DNA from: Osmia lignaria lignaria | Taxonomy: Eukaryota; Arthropoda; Insecta; Hymenoptera; Megachilidae | NCBI RefSeq assembly: GCF_051020975.1 | Contig: NW_027478158.1 | Span: forward strand, 4,402,001-4,466,000 | Length of the DNA: 64,000 nt | Reading direction: 5' to 3' | Shown: positions 22,866 to 36,950 of the stretch, in pieces | How positions within the stretch are numbered: the first letter of the stretch is position 1 | Layout of the letters: each line of letters opens with the position of its first letter | Translations under genes and position numbers: made by a program | Notes under the pieces: generated by a model | Databases searched by the model: none | What the model saw: the letters and a program-made list of their open reading frames with translations, nothing else | Told to the model about the DNA's origin: nothing

Positions 22866-25119
22866 TTGCAGATATATCTCAAGGGAAGGGGCCTGACGGA
22901 CATATTTCGAGATATTTCTTCTTCTTGTTGTTCTTCTTCTGCACAGCTAAGCTGGAGGTGGCATTTACAGCTCGCAATAGTGCAGAGATATCTCAAAGAA
23001 AGGGGCCACGGTGTTTCTGTATCTCTATTATGTTGGTGCGGCTTCGGAACTTTTAAATATCTTGATATATCTCGAGAACTACGCATCTGATCAAAAAATA
23101 TCGTAGAACATAAAAAGTAGGAAACTTAATTCTCTACAAATAAGGTCTCTAAACGTTTTGCCATAGCTCGCATGGTTTCCGAGATATTTGCAGATTTATC
23201 TCAAGGGAAGGGGCCTGACGGACATATTTCGAGATATTCCTTCTTCTTGTTGTTCTTCTTCTGCACAGCTAAGCTGGAAGTGGCATTTGCAGCTCGCAAT
23301 AGTGCAGAGTTACCTCAAAGAAAGGGGCCACGGTGTTTCTGTATCTCTATTATGTTGGTGCGGCTTCGGAACTTTTAAATATCTCGATGTATCTCGAAAA
23401 CTACGCTTCTGATCAAAAAATATCATAGAACATAAATTGTAGGAAACATAATTCTCTACAAAAAACGTCTCTTAACATTTTGCCATAGCTCGTTTCGTTT
23501 CCGAGATATTTGCAGATTCAGCTCAAAGGAACTGCCCTGACGGACATATTTCGAGATATTTCTTCTTCTTGTTGTTCTTCCTCTGCACAGCTAAGCTGGA
23601 AGTGGCATTTGCAGCTCGCAATAGTGCAGAGTTTTCTCAAAGAAAGGGGCCACGGTGTTTCTGTACCTCTATTATGTTGGTGCAGCTTCGGAGCTTTTAA
23701 ATATCTTGATATATCTCGAGAACTACGCATCTGATCAAAAAATATCATAGAACATAAAAAGTAGGAAACTTAATTCTCTACAAAAAAGGTGTTTTAACGT
23801 TTTGCAATAGCTCGCTTCGTTTCCGAGATATTTGCAGATTTATCTCAAGGGAAGGGTCCTGACGGACATATTTCGAGATATTTCTTCTTCTTGTTGTTCT
23901 TCTTCTGCACAGCTAAACTGGAAGTGGCATTTCCAGCTCGCAATCATGCAGAGTTATCTCAAAGAGAGGGGCCACGGTGTTTCTGTATCTCTATTATGTT
24001 GGTGCGGCTTCGGAACTTTTAAATATCTTGATATATCTCGAGAACTACGCCTCTGATCGAAAAATATCATAGAACATAAAAAGTAGGAAACTTAATTCTC
24101 TACAAAAAAGGTCTCTTAACATTTTGCCATAGCTCGCTTCGTTTCCGAGATAGTTGCATATTTATCTCAAGGGAAGGGGCCTGACGGACATATTTCGAGA
24201 TATTTCTTCTTCTTGTTGTTCTTCTTCTGCACAGCTAAGCTGGAAGTGGCATTTACAGCTCGCAATAGTGCAGAGTTATCTCAAAGAAAGGGGCCACGGT
24301 GTTTCTGTATCTCTATTATGTTGGTGCGGCTTCGGAACTTTTAAATATCTTGATATATCTCGAGAACTACGCATCTGATCAAAAAATATCATAGAACATA
24401 AAAAGTAGGAAACTTAATTCTCTACAAAAAAGGTCGCTTAACATTTTGCCATAGCTCGCTTCGTTTCCGAAATATTTGCATATTTATCTCAAGGGAAGGG
24501 GCCTGACGGACATATTTCGAGATATTTCTTCTTCTTGTTGTTCTTCTTCTGCACAGCTAAGCTGGAAGTGGCATTTGCAGCGCGCAATAGTGCAGAGTTG
24601 TCTCAAAGAAAGGGGCCACGGTGTTTCTGTATCTCTAATATGTTGGTGCGGCTTCGGAACTTTTAAATATCTTGATATATCTCGAGAACTACGCATCTGT
24701 CCAAAAAATATCATAGAACATAAAAAGTAGGAATCCTAATTTTCTACAAAAAAGGTCTCTTAACATTTTGCCGTAGCTCGCTTCGTTTCCGAGATATTTG
24801 CAGATTTATCTCAAGGGAAGGGGCCTGACGGACATATTTCCAGATATTTCTTCTTCTTGTTGTTCTTCTTCTGCACAGCTAAGCTGGAAGTGGCATTTGC
24901 AGCTCGCAATAGTGCAGAGTTACCTCAAAGAAAGGGGCCACGGTGTTTCTGTATCTCTATTATGTTGGTGCGGCTTCGGAACTTTTAAATATCTCGATAT
25001 ATCTCGAGAACTACGCATCTGATCAAAAAATATCATAGAACATAAAAAGTAGGAAACTTAATTCTCTACAAAAAAGGTCTCTTAACATTTTGCCATAGCT
25101 CGTTTCGTTTCCGAGATAT

Positions 25120-25442
25120 TTGCAGATTCAGCTCAAAGGAACTGGCCTGACGGACATATTTCGAGATATTTCTTCTTCTTGTTGTTCTTCTTCTGCACAG
25201 CTAAGCTGGAAGCGGCATTTGCGGCTCGCACTAGTGCAGAGTTATCTCAAAGAAAGGGGCCACGGTGTTTCTGTATCTCTATTATGTTGGTGCGGCTTCG
25301 GAACTTTTAAATATCTCGATATATCTCGAAAACTACGCTTCTGATCAAAAAAATATCATAGAACATAAATTGTAGCAAACATAATTCTCTACAAAAAAGG
25401 TCTCTTAACATTTTGCCATAGCTCGCTTCGTTTCCGAGATAT
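25120..25442 (+). repeat. Monomer with 1-base insertion (323 bp)
   Basis: The A run after gatc has seven A instead of six near 25346-25352, shifting the monomer phase by one from here on. It carries the front version attcagctcaaagg. Confidence 0.85.
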
Positions 25443-26047
25443 TTGCAGATATATCTCAAGGGAAGGGGCCTGACGGGCATATTTCGAGATATTTCTTCTT
25501 CTTGTTGTTCTTCTTCTGCACAGCTAAGCTGGAAGTGGCATTTACAGCTCGCAATAGTGCAGAGTTAGCTCAAAGAAAGGGGCCACGGTGTTTCTGTATC
25601 TCTATTATGTTGGTGCGGCTTCGGAACTTTTAAATATCTTGATATATCTCGAAAACTACGCATCCGATCAAAAAATATCGTAGAACATGAAAAGTAGGAA
25701 ACTTAATTCTCTACGAAAAAGGTCTCTTAACATTTTGCCATAGCTCTCTTCGTTTCCGAGATATTTGCAGATATATCTCAAGGGAAGGGGCCTGACGGAC
25801 ATATTTCGAGATATTTCTTCTTCTTGTTGTTCTTCTTCTGCACAGCTAAGCTGGAAGTGGCATTTGCGGCTCGCACTAGTGCAGAGTTATCTCAAAGAAA
25901 GGGGCCACGGTGTTTCTGTATCTCTATTATGTTGGTGCGTCTTCGGAACTTTTAAATATCTCGATATATCTCGAAAACTACGCTTCTGATAAAAAAATAT
26001 CATAGAACATAAATTGTAGGAAACATAATTCTCTACAAAAAACGTCT

Positions 26048-29000
26048 CTTAACATTTTGCCATAGCTCGTTTCGTTTCCGAGATATTTGCAGATTCAGCT
26101 CAAAGGAACTGGCCTGACGGACATATTTCGAGATATTTCTTCTTCTTGTTGTTCTTCCTCTGCACAGCTAAGCTGGAAGTGGCATTTGCAGCTCGCAATA
26201 GTGCAGAGTTTTCTCAAAGAAAGGGGCCACGGTGTTTCTGTATCTCTATTATGTTGGTGCGGCTTCGGAACTTTTAAATATCTTGATATATCTCGAGAAC
26301 TACGCATCTGATCAAAAAATATTATAGAACATAAAAAGTAGGAATCCTAATTTTCTACAAAAAAGGTCTCTTAACATTTTGCCATAGCTCTCTTCGTTTC
26401 CGAGATATTTGCAGATATATCTCAAGGGAAGGGGCCTGACGGACATATTTCGAGATATTTCTTCTTCTTGTTGTTCTTCTTCTGCACAGCTAAGCTGGAA
26501 GTGGCATTTGCGGCTCGCACTAGTGCAGAGTTATCTCAAAGAAAGGGGCCACGGTGTTTCTGTATCTCTATTATGTTGGTGCGGCTTCGGAACTTTTAAA
26601 TATCTCGATATATCTCGAAAACTACGCTTCTGATCAAAAAATATCATAGAACATAAATTGTAGCAAACATAATTCTCTACAAAAAAGGTCTCTTAACATT
26701 TTGCCATAGCTCGCTTCGTTTCCGAGATATTTGCAGATATATCTCAAGGGAAGGGGCCTGACGGGCATATTTCGAGATATTTCTTCTTCTTGTTGTTCTT
26801 CTTCTGCACAGCTAAGCTGGAAGTGGCATTTACAGCTCGCAATAGTGCAGAGTTATCTCAAAGAAAGGGGCCACGGTGTTTCTGTATCTCTATTATGTTG
26901 GTGCGGCTTCGGAACTTTTAAATATCTTGATATATCTCGAAAACTTCGCATCCGATCAAAAAATATCATAGAACATAAATTGTAGGAAACATAATTCTCT
27001 ACAAAAAACGTCTCTTAACATTTTGCCATAGCTCGTTTCGTTTCCGAGATATTTGCAGATTCAGCTCAAAGGAACTGGCCTGACGGACATATTTCGAGAT
27101 ATTTCTTCTTCTTGTTGTTCTTCCTCTGCACAGCTAAGCTGGAAGTGGCATTTGCAGCTCGCAATATTGCAGAGTTTTCTCAAAGAAAGGGGCCACGGTG
27201 TTTCTGTATCTCTATTATGTTGGTGCGGCTTCGGAACTTTTAAATATCTTGATATATCTCGAGAACTACGCATCTGATCAAAAAATATCATAGAACATAA
27301 AAAGTAGGAATCCTAATTTTCTACAAAAAAGGTCTCTTAACATTTTGCCATAGCTCGCTTCGTTTCCGAGATATTTGCATATTTATCTCAAGGGAAGGGG
27401 CCTGACGGACATATTTCGAGATATTTCTTCTTCTTGTTGTTCTTCTTCTGCACAGCTAAGCTGGAAGTGGCATTTACAGCTCGCAATAGTGCAGAGTTAT
27501 CTCAAAGAAAGGGGCCACGGTGTTTCTGTATCTCTATTATGTTGGTGCGGCTTCGGAACTTTTAAATATCTTGATATATCTCGAGAACTACGCATCTGAT
27601 CAAAAAATATCATAGAACATAAATTGTAGCAAACATAATTCTCTACAAAAAAGGTCTCTTAACATTTTGCCATAGCTCGCTTCGTTTCCGAGATATTTGC
27701 AGATATATCTCAAGGGAAGGGGCCTGACGGACATATTTCGAGATATTTCTTCTTCTTGTTGTTCTTCTTCTGCACAGCTAAGCTGGAAGTGGCATTTGCG
27801 GCTCGCACTAGTGCAGAGTTATCTCAGAGAAAGGGGCCACGGTGTTTCTGTATCTCTATTATGTTGGTGCGGCTTCGGAACTTTTAAATATCTCGATATA
27901 TCTCGAAAACTACGCTTCTGATCAAAAAATATCATAGAACATAAATTGTAGCAAACATAATTCTCTACAAAAAAGGTCTCTTAACATTTTGCCATAGCTC
28001 GCTTCGTTTCCGAGATATTTGCAGATATATCTCAAGGGATGGGGCCTGACGGGCATATTTCGAGATATTTCTTCTTCTTGTTGTTCTTCTTCTGCACAGC
28101 TAAGCTGGAAGTGGCATTTACAGCTCGCAATAGTGCAGAGTTATCTCAAAGAAAGGGGCCACGGTGTTTCTGTATCTCTATTATGTTGGTGCGGCTTCGG
28201 AACTTTTAAATATCTTGATATATCTCGAGAACTACGCATCCGATCAAAAAATATCGTAGAACATGAAAAGTAGGAAACTTAATTCTCTACAAAAAAGGTC
28301 TCTTAACATTTTGCCATAGCTCTCTTCGTTTCCGAGATATTTGCAGATATATCTCAAGGGAAGGGGCCTGACGGACATATTTCGAGATATTTCTTCTTCT
28401 TGTTGTTCTTCTTCTGCACAGCTAAGCTGGAAGTGGCATTTGCGGCTCGCACTAGTGCAGAGTTATCTCAAAGAAAGGGGCCACGGTGTTTCTGTATCTC
28501 TATTATGTTGGTGCGTCTTCGGAACTTTTAAATATCTCGATATATCTCGAAAACTACGCTTCTGATCAAAAAATATCATAGAACATAAATTGTAGGAAAC
28601 ATAATTCTCTACAAAAAACGTCTCTTAACATTTTGCCATAGCTCGTTTCGTTTCCGAGATATTTGCAGATTCAGCTCAAAGGAACTGGCCTGACGGACAT
28701 ATTTCGAGATATTCCTTCTTCTTGTTGTTCTTCCTCTGCACAGCTAAGCTGGAAGTGGCATTTGCGGCTCGCACTAGTGCAGAGTTATCTCAAAGAAAGG
28801 GGCCACGGTGTTTCTGTATCTCTATTATGTTGGTGCGTCTTCGGAACTTTTAAATATCTCGATATATCTCGAAAACTACGCTTCTGATCAAAAAATATCA
28901 TAGAACATAAATTGTAGGAAACATAATTCTCTACAAAAAAGGTCTCTTAACATTTTGCCATAGCTCGTTTCGTTTCCGAGATATTTGCAGATTCAGCTCA

Positions 29001-29911
29001 AAGGAACTGGCCTGACGGACATATTTCGAGATATTTCTTCTTCTTGTTGTTCTTCCTCTGCACAGCTAAGCTGGAAGTGGCATTCGCAGCTCGCAATAGT
29101 GCAGAGTTATCTCAAAGAAAGGGGCCACGGTGTTTCTGTATCTCTATTATGTTGGTGCTGCTTCGGAACTTTTAAATATCTTGATATATCTCGAGAACTA
29201 CGCATCTGATCAAAAAATATCATAGAACATGAAAAGTAGGAAACTTAATTCTCTACAAAAAAGGTCTGTTAACATTTTGCCATAGCTCTCTTCGTTTCCG
29301 AGATATTTGCAGATTTATCTCAAGGGAAGGGGCCTGACGGACATATTTCGAGATATTTCTTCTTCTTGTTGTTCTTCTTCTGCACAGCTAAGCTGGAAGT
29401 GGCATTTGCAGCTCGCAAGAGTGCAGAGTTATCCCAAAGAAAGGGACCACGGTGTTTCTGTATCTCTATTATGTTGGTGCGGCTTCGGAACTTTTAAATA
29501 TCTTGATATATCTCGAGAAGTACGCATCTGATCAAAAAATATCATAGAACATAAAAAGTAGGAAACTTAATTCTCTACAAAAAAGGTCTCTTAACATTTT
29601 GCCATAGCTCGCTTCGTTTCCGAGATATTTGCATATTTATCTCAAGGGAAGGGGCCTGACGGACATATTTCGAGATATTTCTTCTTCTTGTTGTTCTTCT
29701 TCTGCACAGCTAAGCTGGAAGTGGCATTTACAGCTCGCAATAGTGCAGAGTTATCTCAAAGAAAGGGGCCACGGTGTTTCTGTATCTCTATTATGTTGGT
29801 GCGGCTTCGGAACTTTTAAATATCTTGATATATCTCGAGAACTACGCATCTGATCAAAAAATATCATAGAACATAAAAAGTAGGAAACTTAATTCTCTAC
29901 AAAAAAGGTCG
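26048..29911 (+). repeat. Higher-order repeat B, copy B1 (12 monomers, 3864 bp)
   Basis: Begins after the last difference from the next copy (26047 t against 29911 g). Its 12 monomers carry in order: gttttctcaaag; a plain member; cctgacgggcat; gcaatattgcag; gcatatttatc; ctcagagaaagg; agggatggggcc; gtgcgtcttcgg; gatattccttc with gtgcgtcttcgg; cattcgcagc with gtgctgcttc; gcaagagtgcag with atcccaaag; gcatatttatc. Each recurs 3864 bp downstream. I noticed no difference between B1 and B2. Confidence 0.93.
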
Positions 29912-32900
29912 CTTAACATTTTGCCATAGCTCGTTTCGTTTCCGAGATATTTGCAGATTCAGCTCAAAGGAACTGGCCTGACGGACATATTTCGAGATAT
30001 TTCTTCTTCTTGTTGTTCTTCCTCTGCACAGCTAAGCTGGAAGTGGCATTTGCAGCTCGCAATAGTGCAGAGTTTTCTCAAAGAAAGGGGCCACGGTGTT
30101 TCTGTATCTCTATTATGTTGGTGCGGCTTCGGAACTTTTAAATATCTTGATATATCTCGAGAACTACGCATCTGATCAAAAAATATTATAGAACATAAAA
30201 AGTAGGAATCCTAATTTTCTACAAAAAAGGTCTCTTAACATTTTGCCATAGCTCTCTTCGTTTCCGAGATATTTGCAGATATATCTCAAGGGAAGGGGCC
30301 TGACGGACATATTTCGAGATATTTCTTCTTCTTGTTGTTCTTCTTCTGCACAGCTAAGCTGGAAGTGGCATTTGCGGCTCGCACTAGTGCAGAGTTATCT
30401 CAAAGAAAGGGGCCACGGTGTTTCTGTATCTCTATTATGTTGGTGCGGCTTCGGAACTTTTAAATATCTCGATATATCTCGAAAACTACGCTTCTGATCA
30501 AAAAATATCATAGAACATAAATTGTAGCAAACATAATTCTCTACAAAAAAGGTCTCTTAACATTTTGCCATAGCTCGCTTCGTTTCCGAGATATTTGCAG
30601 ATATATCTCAAGGGAAGGGGCCTGACGGGCATATTTCGAGATATTTCTTCTTCTTGTTGTTCTTCTTCTGCACAGCTAAGCTGGAAGTGGCATTTACAGC
30701 TCGCAATAGTGCAGAGTTATCTCAAAGAAAGGGGCCACGGTGTTTCTGTATCTCTATTATGTTGGTGCGGCTTCGGAACTTTTAAATATCTTGATATATC
30801 TCGAAAACTTCGCATCCGATCAAAAAATATCATAGAACATAAATTGTAGGAAACATAATTCTCTACAAAAAACGTCTCTTAACATTTTGCCATAGCTCGT
30901 TTCGTTTCCGAGATATTTGCAGATTCAGCTCAAAGGAACTGGCCTGACGGACATATTTCGAGATATTTCTTCTTCTTGTTGTTCTTCCTCTGCACAGCTA
31001 AGCTGGAAGTGGCATTTGCAGCTCGCAATATTGCAGAGTTTTCTCAAAGAAAGGGGCCACGGTGTTTCTGTATCTCTATTATGTTGGTGCGGCTTCGGAA
31101 CTTTTAAATATCTTGATATATCTCGAGAACTACGCATCTGATCAAAAAATATCATAGAACATAAAAAGTAGGAATCCTAATTTTCTACAAAAAAGGTCTC
31201 TTAACATTTTGCCATAGCTCGCTTCGTTTCCGAGATATTTGCATATTTATCTCAAGGGAAGGGGCCTGACGGACATATTTCGAGATATTTCTTCTTCTTG
31301 TTGTTCTTCTTCTGCACAGCTAAGCTGGAAGTGGCATTTACAGCTCGCAATAGTGCAGAGTTATCTCAAAGAAAGGGGCCACGGTGTTTCTGTATCTCTA
31401 TTATGTTGGTGCGGCTTCGGAACTTTTAAATATCTTGATATATCTCGAGAACTACGCATCTGATCAAAAAATATCATAGAACATAAATTGTAGCAAACAT
31501 AATTCTCTACAAAAAAGGTCTCTTAACATTTTGCCATAGCTCGCTTCGTTTCCGAGATATTTGCAGATATATCTCAAGGGAAGGGGCCTGACGGACATAT
31601 TTCGAGATATTTCTTCTTCTTGTTGTTCTTCTTCTGCACAGCTAAGCTGGAAGTGGCATTTGCGGCTCGCACTAGTGCAGAGTTATCTCAGAGAAAGGGG
31701 CCACGGTGTTTCTGTATCTCTATTATGTTGGTGCGGCTTCGGAACTTTTAAATATCTCGATATATCTCGAAAACTACGCTTCTGATCAAAAAATATCATA
31801 GAACATAAATTGTAGCAAACATAATTCTCTACAAAAAAGGTCTCTTAACATTTTGCCATAGCTCGCTTCGTTTCCGAGATATTTGCAGATATATCTCAAG
31901 GGATGGGGCCTGACGGGCATATTTCGAGATATTTCTTCTTCTTGTTGTTCTTCTTCTGCACAGCTAAGCTGGAAGTGGCATTTACAGCTCGCAATAGTGC
32001 AGAGTTATCTCAAAGAAAGGGGCCACGGTGTTTCTGTATCTCTATTATGTTGGTGCGGCTTCGGAACTTTTAAATATCTTGATATATCTCGAGAACTACG
32101 CATCCGATCAAAAAATATCGTAGAACATGAAAAGTAGGAAACTTAATTCTCTACAAAAAAGGTCTCTTAACATTTTGCCATAGCTCTCTTCGTTTCCGAG
32201 ATATTTGCAGATATATCTCAAGGGAAGGGGCCTGACGGACATATTTCGAGATATTTCTTCTTCTTGTTGTTCTTCTTCTGCACAGCTAAGCTGGAAGTGG
32301 CATTTGCGGCTCGCACTAGTGCAGAGTTATCTCAAAGAAAGGGGCCACGGTGTTTCTGTATCTCTATTATGTTGGTGCGTCTTCGGAACTTTTAAATATC
32401 TCGATATATCTCGAAAACTACGCTTCTGATCAAAAAATATCATAGAACATAAATTGTAGGAAACATAATTCTCTACAAAAAACGTCTCTTAACATTTTGC
32501 CATAGCTCGTTTCGTTTCCGAGATATTTGCAGATTCAGCTCAAAGGAACTGGCCTGACGGACATATTTCGAGATATTCCTTCTTCTTGTTGTTCTTCCTC
32601 TGCACAGCTAAGCTGGAAGTGGCATTTGCGGCTCGCACTAGTGCAGAGTTATCTCAAAGAAAGGGGCCACGGTGTTTCTGTATCTCTATTATGTTGGTGC
32701 GTCTTCGGAACTTTTAAATATCTCGATATATCTCGAAAACTACGCTTCTGATCAAAAAATATCATAGAACATAAATTGTAGGAAACATAATTCTCTACAA
32801 AAAAGGTCTCTTAACATTTTGCCATAGCTCGTTTCGTTTCCGAGATATTTGCAGATTCAGCTCAAAGGAACTGGCCTGACGGACATATTTCGAGATATTT

Positions 32901-33775
32901 CTTCTTCTTGTTGTTCTTCCTCTGCACAGCTAAGCTGGAAGTGGCATTCGCAGCTCGCAATAGTGCAGAGTTATCTCAAAGAAAGGGGCCACGGTGTTTC
33001 TGTATCTCTATTATGTTGGTGCTGCTTCGGAACTTTTAAATATCTTGATATATCTCGAGAACTACGCATCTGATCAAAAAATATCATAGAACATGAAAAG
33101 TAGGAAACTTAATTCTCTACAAAAAAGGTCTGTTAACATTTTGCCATAGCTCTCTTCGTTTCCGAGATATTTGCAGATTTATCTCAAGGGAAGGGGCCTG
33201 ACGGACATATTTCGAGATATTTCTTCTTCTTGTTGTTCTTCTTCTGCACAGCTAAGCTGGAAGTGGCATTTGCAGCTCGCAAGAGTGCAGAGTTATCCCA
33301 AAGAAAGGGACCACGGTGTTTCTGTATCTCTATTATGTTGGTGCGGCTTCGGAACTTTTAAATATCTTGATATATCTCGAGAAGTACGCATCTGATCAAA
33401 AAATATCATAGAACATAAAAAGTAGGAAACTTAATTCTCTACAAAAAAGGTCTCTTAACATTTTGCCATAGCTCGCTTCGTTTCCGAGATATTTGCATAT
33501 TTATCTCAAGGGAAGGGGCCTGACGGACATATTTCGAGATATTTCTTCTTCTTGTTGTTCTTCTTCTGCACAGCTAAGCTGGAAGTGGCATTTACAGCTC
33601 GCAATAGTGCAGAGTTATCTCAAAGAAAGGGGCCACGGTGTTTCTGTATCTCTATTATGTTGGTGCGGCTTCGGAACTTTTAAATATCTTGATATATCTC
33701 GAGAACTACGCATCTGATCAAAAAATATCATAGAACATAAAAAGTAGGAAACTTAATTCTCTACAAAAAAGGTCG
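29912..33775 (+). repeat. Higher-order repeat B, copy B2 (12 monomers, 3864 bp)
   Basis: Second copy of the 12-monomer unit, with identity to B1 running to 33797. The crossover window is the 22 bases 29912-29933 shared by both parents (upstream marker aaggtcgctt, downstream marker gctcgtttcg). All 12 monomers are identical to B1 as far as I could compare. The event is the youngest or near-youngest in the window unless it is an assembly artefact. Confidence 0.93.
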
Positions 33776-34689
33776 CTTAACATTTTGCCATAGCTCGCTT
33801 CGTTTCCGAGATATTTGCATATTTATCTCAAGGGAAGGGGCCTGACGGACATATTTCGAGATATTTCTTCTTCTTGTTGTTCTTCTTCTGCACAGCTAAG
33901 CTGGAAGTGGCATTTGCGGCTCGCACTAGTGCAGAGTTATCTCAAAGAAAGGGGCCACGGTGTTTCTGTATCTCTATTATGTTGGTGCGGCTTCGGAACT
34001 TTTAAATATCTCGATATATCTCGAAAACTACGCTTCTGATCAAAAAATATCATAGAACATAAATTGTAGCAAACATAATTCTCTACAAAAAAGGTCTCTT
34101 AACATTTTGCCATATCTCGCTTCGTTTCCGAGATATTTGCAGATATATCTCAAGGGAAGGGGCCTGACGGGCATATTTCGAGATATTTCTTCTTCTTGTT
34201 GTTCTTCTTCTGCACAGCTAAGCTGGAAGTGGCATTTACAGCTCGCAATAGTGCAGAGTTATCTCAAAGAAAGGGGCCACGGTGTTTCTGTATCTCTATT
34301 ATGTTGGTGCGGCTTCGGAACTTTTAAATATCTTGATATATCTCGAAAACTACGCATCCGATCAAAAAATATCGTAGAACATGAAAAGTAGGAAACTTAA
34401 TTCTCTACAAAAAAGGTCTCTTAACATTTTGCCATAGCTCTCTTCGTTTCCGAGATATTTGCAGATATATCTCAAGGGAAGGGGCCTGACGGACATATTT
34501 CGAGATATTTCTTCTTCTTGTTGTTCTTCTTCTGCACAGCTAAGCTGGAAGTGGCATTTGCGGCTCGCACTAGTGCAGAGTTATCTCAAAGAAAGGGGCC
34601 ACGGTGTTTCTGTATCTCTATTATGTTGGTGCGTCTTCGGAACTTTTAAATATCTCGATATATCTCGAAAACTACGCTTCTGATCAAAA

Positions 34690-36950
34690 AATATCATAGA
34701 ACATAAATTGTAGGAAACATAATTCTCTACAAAAAACGTCTCTTAACATTTTGCCATAGCTCGTTTCGTTTCCGAGATATTTGCAGATTCAGCTCAAAGG
34801 AACTGGCCTGACGGACATATTTCGAGATATTTCTTCTTCTTGTTGTTCTTCCTCTGCACAGCTAAGCTGGAAGTGGCATTTGCAGCTCGCAATAGTGCAG
34901 AGTTTTCTCAAAGAAAGGGGCCACGGTGTTTCTGTATCTCTATTATGTTGGTGCGGCTTCGGAACTTTTAAATATCTTGATATATCTCGAGAACTACGCA
35001 TCTGATCAAAAAATATCATAGAACATAAAAAGTAGGAATCCTAATTTTCTACAAAAAAGGTCTCTTAACATTTTGCCATAGCTCGCTTCGTTTCCGAGAT
35101 ATTTGCATATTTATCTCAAGGGAAGGGGCCTGACGGACATATTTCGAGATATTTCTTCTTCTTGTTGTTCTTCTTCTGCACAGCTAAGCTGGAAGTGGCA
35201 TTTACAGCTCGCAATAGTGCAGAGTTATCTCAAAGAAAGGGGCCACGGTGTTTCTGTATCTCTATTATGTTGGTGCGGCTTCGGAACTTTTAAATATCTT
35301 GATATATCTCGAGAACTACGCATCTGATCAAAAAATATCATAGAACATAAATTGTAGCAAACATAATTCTCTACAAAAAAGGTCTCTTAACATTTTGCCA
35401 TAGCTCGCTTCGTTTCCGAGATATTTGCAGATATATCTCAAGGGAAGGGGCCTGACGGACATATTTCGAGATATTTCTTCTTCTTGTTGTTCTTCTTCTG
35501 CACAGCTAAGCTGGAAGTGGCATTTGCGGCTCGCACTAGTGCAGAGTTATCTCAAAGAAAGGGGCCACGGTGTTTCTGTATCTCTATTATGTTGGTGCGG
35601 CTTCGGAACTTTTAAATATCTCGATATATCTCGAAAACTACGCTTCTGATCAAAAAATATCATAGAACATAAATTGTAGCAAACATAATTCTCTACAAAA
35701 AAGGTCTCTTAACATTTTGCCATAGCTCGCTTCGTTTCCGAGATATTTGCAGATATATCTCAAGGGAAGGGGCCTGACGGGCATATTTCGAGATATTTCT
35801 TCTTCTTGTTGTTCTTCTTCTGCACAGCTAAGCTGGAAGTGGCATTTACAGCTCGCAATAGTGCAGAGTTATCTCAAAGAAAGGGGCCACGGTGTTTCTG
35901 TATCTCTATTATGTTGGTGCGGCTTCGGAACTTTTAAATATCTTGATATATCTCGAGAACTACGCATCCGATCAAAAAATATCGTAGAACATGAAAAGTA
36001 GGAAACTTAATTCTCTACAAAAAAGGTCTCTTAACATTTTGCCATAGCTCTCTTCGTTTCCGAGATATTTGCAGATATATCTCAAGGGAAGGGGCCTGAC
36101 GGACATATTTCGAGATATTTCTTCTTCTTGTTGTTCTTCTTCTGCACAGCTAAGCTGGAAGTGGCATTTGCGGCTCGCACTAGTGCAGAGTTATCTCAAA
36201 GAAAGGGGCCACGGTGTTTCTGTATCTATTATGTTGGTGCGTCTTCGGAACTTTTAAATATCTCGATATATCTCGAAAACTACGCTTCTGATCAAAAAAT
36301 ATCATAGAACATAAATTGTAGGAAACATAATTCTCTACAAAAAACGTCTCTTAACATTTTGCCATAGCTCGTTTCGTTTCCGAGATATTTGCAGATTCAG
36401 CTCAAAGGAACTGGCCTGACGGACATATTTCGAGATATTTCTTCTTCTTGTTGTTCTTCCTCTGCACAGCTAAGCTGGAAGTGGCATTTGCGGCTCGCAC
36501 TAGTGCAGAGTTATCTCAAAGAAAGGGGCCACGGTGTTTCTGTATCTCTATTATGTTGGTGCGTCTTCGGAACTTTTAAATATCTCGATATATCTCGAAA
36601 ACTACGCTTCTGATCAAAAAATATCATAGAACATAAATTGTAGGAAACATAATTCTCTACAAAAAAGGTCTCTTAACATTTTGCCATAGCTCGTTTCGTT
36701 TCCGAGATATTTGCAGATTCAGCTCAAAGGAACTGGCCTGACGGACATATTTCGAGATATTTCTTCTTCTTGTTGTTCTTCCTCTGCACAGCTAAGCTGG
36801 AAGTGGCATTCGCAGCTCGCAATAGTGCAGAGTTATCTCAAAGAAAGGGGCCACGCTGTTTCTGTATCTCTATTATGTTGGTGCGGCTTCGGAACTTTTA
36901 AATATCTTGATATATCTCGAGAACTACGCATCTGATCAAAAAATATCATA
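34690..36950 (+). repeat. Diverged, truncated third copy of repeat B (B3)
   Basis: Monomers 34781, 35103, 35425, 35747, 36069, 36389 and 36711 correspond to 30917 through 32849 in B2 at 3864 bp (3862 after a 2-base deletion in 36069). Marker order is kept (gttttctcaaag, gcatatttatc, cctgacgggcat, gtgcgtcttcgg twice, cattcgcagc). Several B1/B2 private changes are absent: gcaatattgcag, ctcagagaaagg, agggatggggcc and gtgctgcttc. Either those arose after B3 split off, or B3 reverted by conversion. Upstream monomers 33815-34780 are recombined B-type units. Confidence 0.8.
36069..36388 (+). repeat. Monomer with 2-base deletion (320 bp)
   Basis: Reads tgtatctattatg at about 36221-36233 where others read tgtatctctattatg, a loss of one tc unit consistent with slippage. 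It breaks the open frame that other monomers keep. Confidence 0.88.

Larger units (their letters stand above)
21453..26047 (+). repeat. Diverged monomer region between blocks A and B
   Basis: About 14 monomers with many private substitutions and little higher-order structure. It includes the most diverged unit (22544), a monomer with gtttgcaatagc before it and an early form of the aaactgg/ttccagc subfamily (23832), a monomer with tttccagatat (24798) shared otherwise only with 3224, and a 1-base insertion (25120). Monomers 25443 and 25765 already resemble members of block B. Such islands usually mark places that recent homogenisation has not reached. Confidence 0.8.
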
